Assembly (NCBI RefSeq): GCF_009827405.1
Contig: NZ_WTYY01000004.1
Span: forward strand, 248,001-312,000
Direction of reading: 5' to 3'
DNA length: 64,000 nt
From: Alteraurantiacibacter aestuarii
GTDB taxonomy: Bacteria; Pseudomonadota; Alphaproteobacteria; Sphingomonadales; Sphingomonadaceae
The position numbers were made by a program, and so were the translations under genes. The notes under the pieces were generated by a model. That model ran no database searches. It was not told where the DNA came from and was given only the letters and a program-made list of their open reading frames with translations. Of the stretch, positions 63,012-64,000 are shown in pieces (within the stretch, counting starts at the first letter, position 1; every line of letters begins with the position of its first letter).

Positions 63012-64000
63012 ATGTTCGACACGAAAACTGTATCGCTGGAGTGGGGCGGCAAAACCCTCACTCTGGAAACGGGCCGTATTGCCCGCCAGGCCGATGGCGC
63101 CGTTTTGGCGACCTATGGCGAAACCGTGGTGCTGTGCGCAGTAACCGCAGCCAAGAAGGTGAAGGAAGGCCAGGATTTCTTCCCGCTGACCGTTCACTAT
63201 CAGGAAAAATTCTCTGCTGCCGGCCGTATCCCGGGTGGTTTCTTCAAGCGTGAGCGCGGTGCGACCGAAAAGGAAACGCTGACCAGCCGCCTGATCGACC
63301 GTCCGATCCGCCCGCTGTTCCCGGAAGGTTTCTACAACGAAATCAACGTGATCTGTCAGGTCCTCTCCTATGATGGTGAGACCGAAGCCGATATGGTGGC
63401 GATGATTGCGGCATCTGCTGCGCTGACCATTTCGGGCGTGCCCTTCATGGGCCCGATCGGCGCCTGCCGCGTCGGCTATCGCAATGGCGAATATGAACTC
63501 AACCCCAGCCTGAATGTCGCCCTGGACGAAGAGGGCCGGCTCGACCTGGTCGTCGCCGCCACGCAGGACGCGGTGATGATGGTTGAATCCGAAGCCAAGG
63601 AACTGACCGAGGAAGAAATGCTCGGCGCCGTGATGTTCGCGCATGACGAGGCCCGCAAGGTCATCGGTGCGATCATCCAGCTGGCCGAACAGTCTGCCAA
63701 GGCTCCGTGGGAAATCGACAGCTCGGACGACAAGGCTGCGATGAAGGAAGAACTTCGCGGCATCGTGGGTGCGGATATTGCCGCTGCCTACAAGCTGACC
63801 GACAAGTCTGCCCGCTCCGAAGCGCTCAACGCTGCACGCGCCAAGGCCAAGGATCATTATGCCGGTGCCGATGGGCAGACGCAGATGACCGCCGGCAAGC
63901 TGGTGAAGAAGCTGGAAGCCGATATCGTGCGTACCGCCATCCTCGAAGATGGCCAGCGTATCGATGGCCGCAAGCTGGACGAAGTCCGTCCGATCGAAAG
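63012..64000 (+). CDS. pnp: Polyribonucleotide nucleotidyltransferase, 3' end outside window
   Basis: Phosphorolytic 3'-to-5' exoribonuclease of the RNA degradosome. The 329 residues present cover the first RNase PH domain ([38 protein letters not shown] near 137) and the helical domain, ending at [17 protein letters not shown], the start of the second RNase PH domain. The C-terminal KH and S1 domains lie beyond the window. Start at ATG 63012. Confidence 0.97.
   Translation, partial: MFDTKTVSLEWGGKTLTLETGRIARQADGAVLATYGETVVLCAVTAAKKVKEGQDFFPLTVHYQEKFSAAGRIPGGFFKRERGATEKETLTSRLIDRPIRPLFPEGFYNEINVICQVLSYDGETEADMVAMIAASAALTISGVPFMGPIGACRVGYRNGEYELNPSLNVALDEEGRLDLVVAATQDAVMMVESEAKELTEEEMLGAVMFAHDEARKVIGAIIQLAEQSAKAPWEIDSSDDKAAMKEELRGIVGADIAAAYKLTDKSARSEALNAARAKAKDHYAGADGQTQMTAGKLVKKLEADIVRTAILEDGQRIDGRKLDEVRPIE

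Overview
This is a GC-rich stretch of a bacterial chromosome, almost fully packed with genes. The gene content and protein styles point to an alphaproteobacterium of the order Sphingomonadales, most likely Erythrobacteraceae (inference). The grounds are a DUF1476 protein beside bolA and grxD, the cobA-DUF2849-cysI-DUF934-cysH sulfur operon, a sphingomonad-style TonB receptor, and a CrtZ carotenoid hydroxylase. I see no prophage, insertion sequence, CRISPR array or integrase. This looks like core chromosome with a few lineage-specific inserts.

Layout. 1-10.5 kb, mostly + strand: a SPOR/TPR protein cut by the window edge, a YbjN-like protein, proC, a Bax-inhibitor-1-like membrane protein, a poly-proline lipoprotein, tRNA-Ala, obgE-proB-NDUFA9-like, a Tat-exported Asp/Gly/Arg repeat protein and a JmjC/cupin oxygenase. 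10.5-17.8 kb, - strand: the assimilatory sulfate reduction operon, then sseA-metC-mscS. 17.9-23.7 kb, + strand: queF, UDP-glucose dehydrogenase, and a tight DUF3604 / parvulin / HupE-UreJ cluster. 23.8-30.2 kb: tRNA-Thr, a DUF429-like protein with rarA, a glycosyltransferase, an SdpR/SdpI-like pair and typA. 30.5-38.7 kb: a TonB receptor, an ABC exporter (ATPase plus FtsX-type permease), an SGNH esterase, recF, and a 42-aa ORF coupled to a free-standing PspC protein. 38.9-45.1 kb: a queuosine-precursor transporter, tRNA-Arg, a YedK-like abasic-site protein, grxD-bolA-DUF1476, and leuC/leuD with a uracil/hypoxanthine-type DNA glycosylase and a 53-aa ORF between them. 45.2-48.3 kb: thioesterase, crtZ, a GT39-like membrane protein and sufE.

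48.3-52.9 kb holds the most unusual locus, an expanded phage-shock (Psp) operon. pspF is divergent from a sigma-54 promoter that matches the -24/-12 consensus. That promoter drives a 51-aa membrane ORF, pspA, pspB, pspC and six further small genes. Each of the six encodes one N-terminal membrane helix followed by a short coiled coil; five end in, and the sixth degenerately retains, a leucine/arginine motif shared with PspB. I read them as a family of PspB-like paralogs, possibly alternative partners for PspA or PspC at the inner membrane.

53.6-64 kb, + strand: the translation cluster rimP-nusA-ylxR-infB-(DUF1697)-rbfA-(tdk)-(site-2 protease)-truB-rpsO-pnp, with pnp running off the window.

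Recurring features are very tight spacing (many ATGA/GTGA overlaps), three convergent gene pairs whose stop codons overlap by exactly four bases, and several conserved-looking ORFs of 42-53 codons. All assignments come from reading motifs by eye; no similarity search was run.
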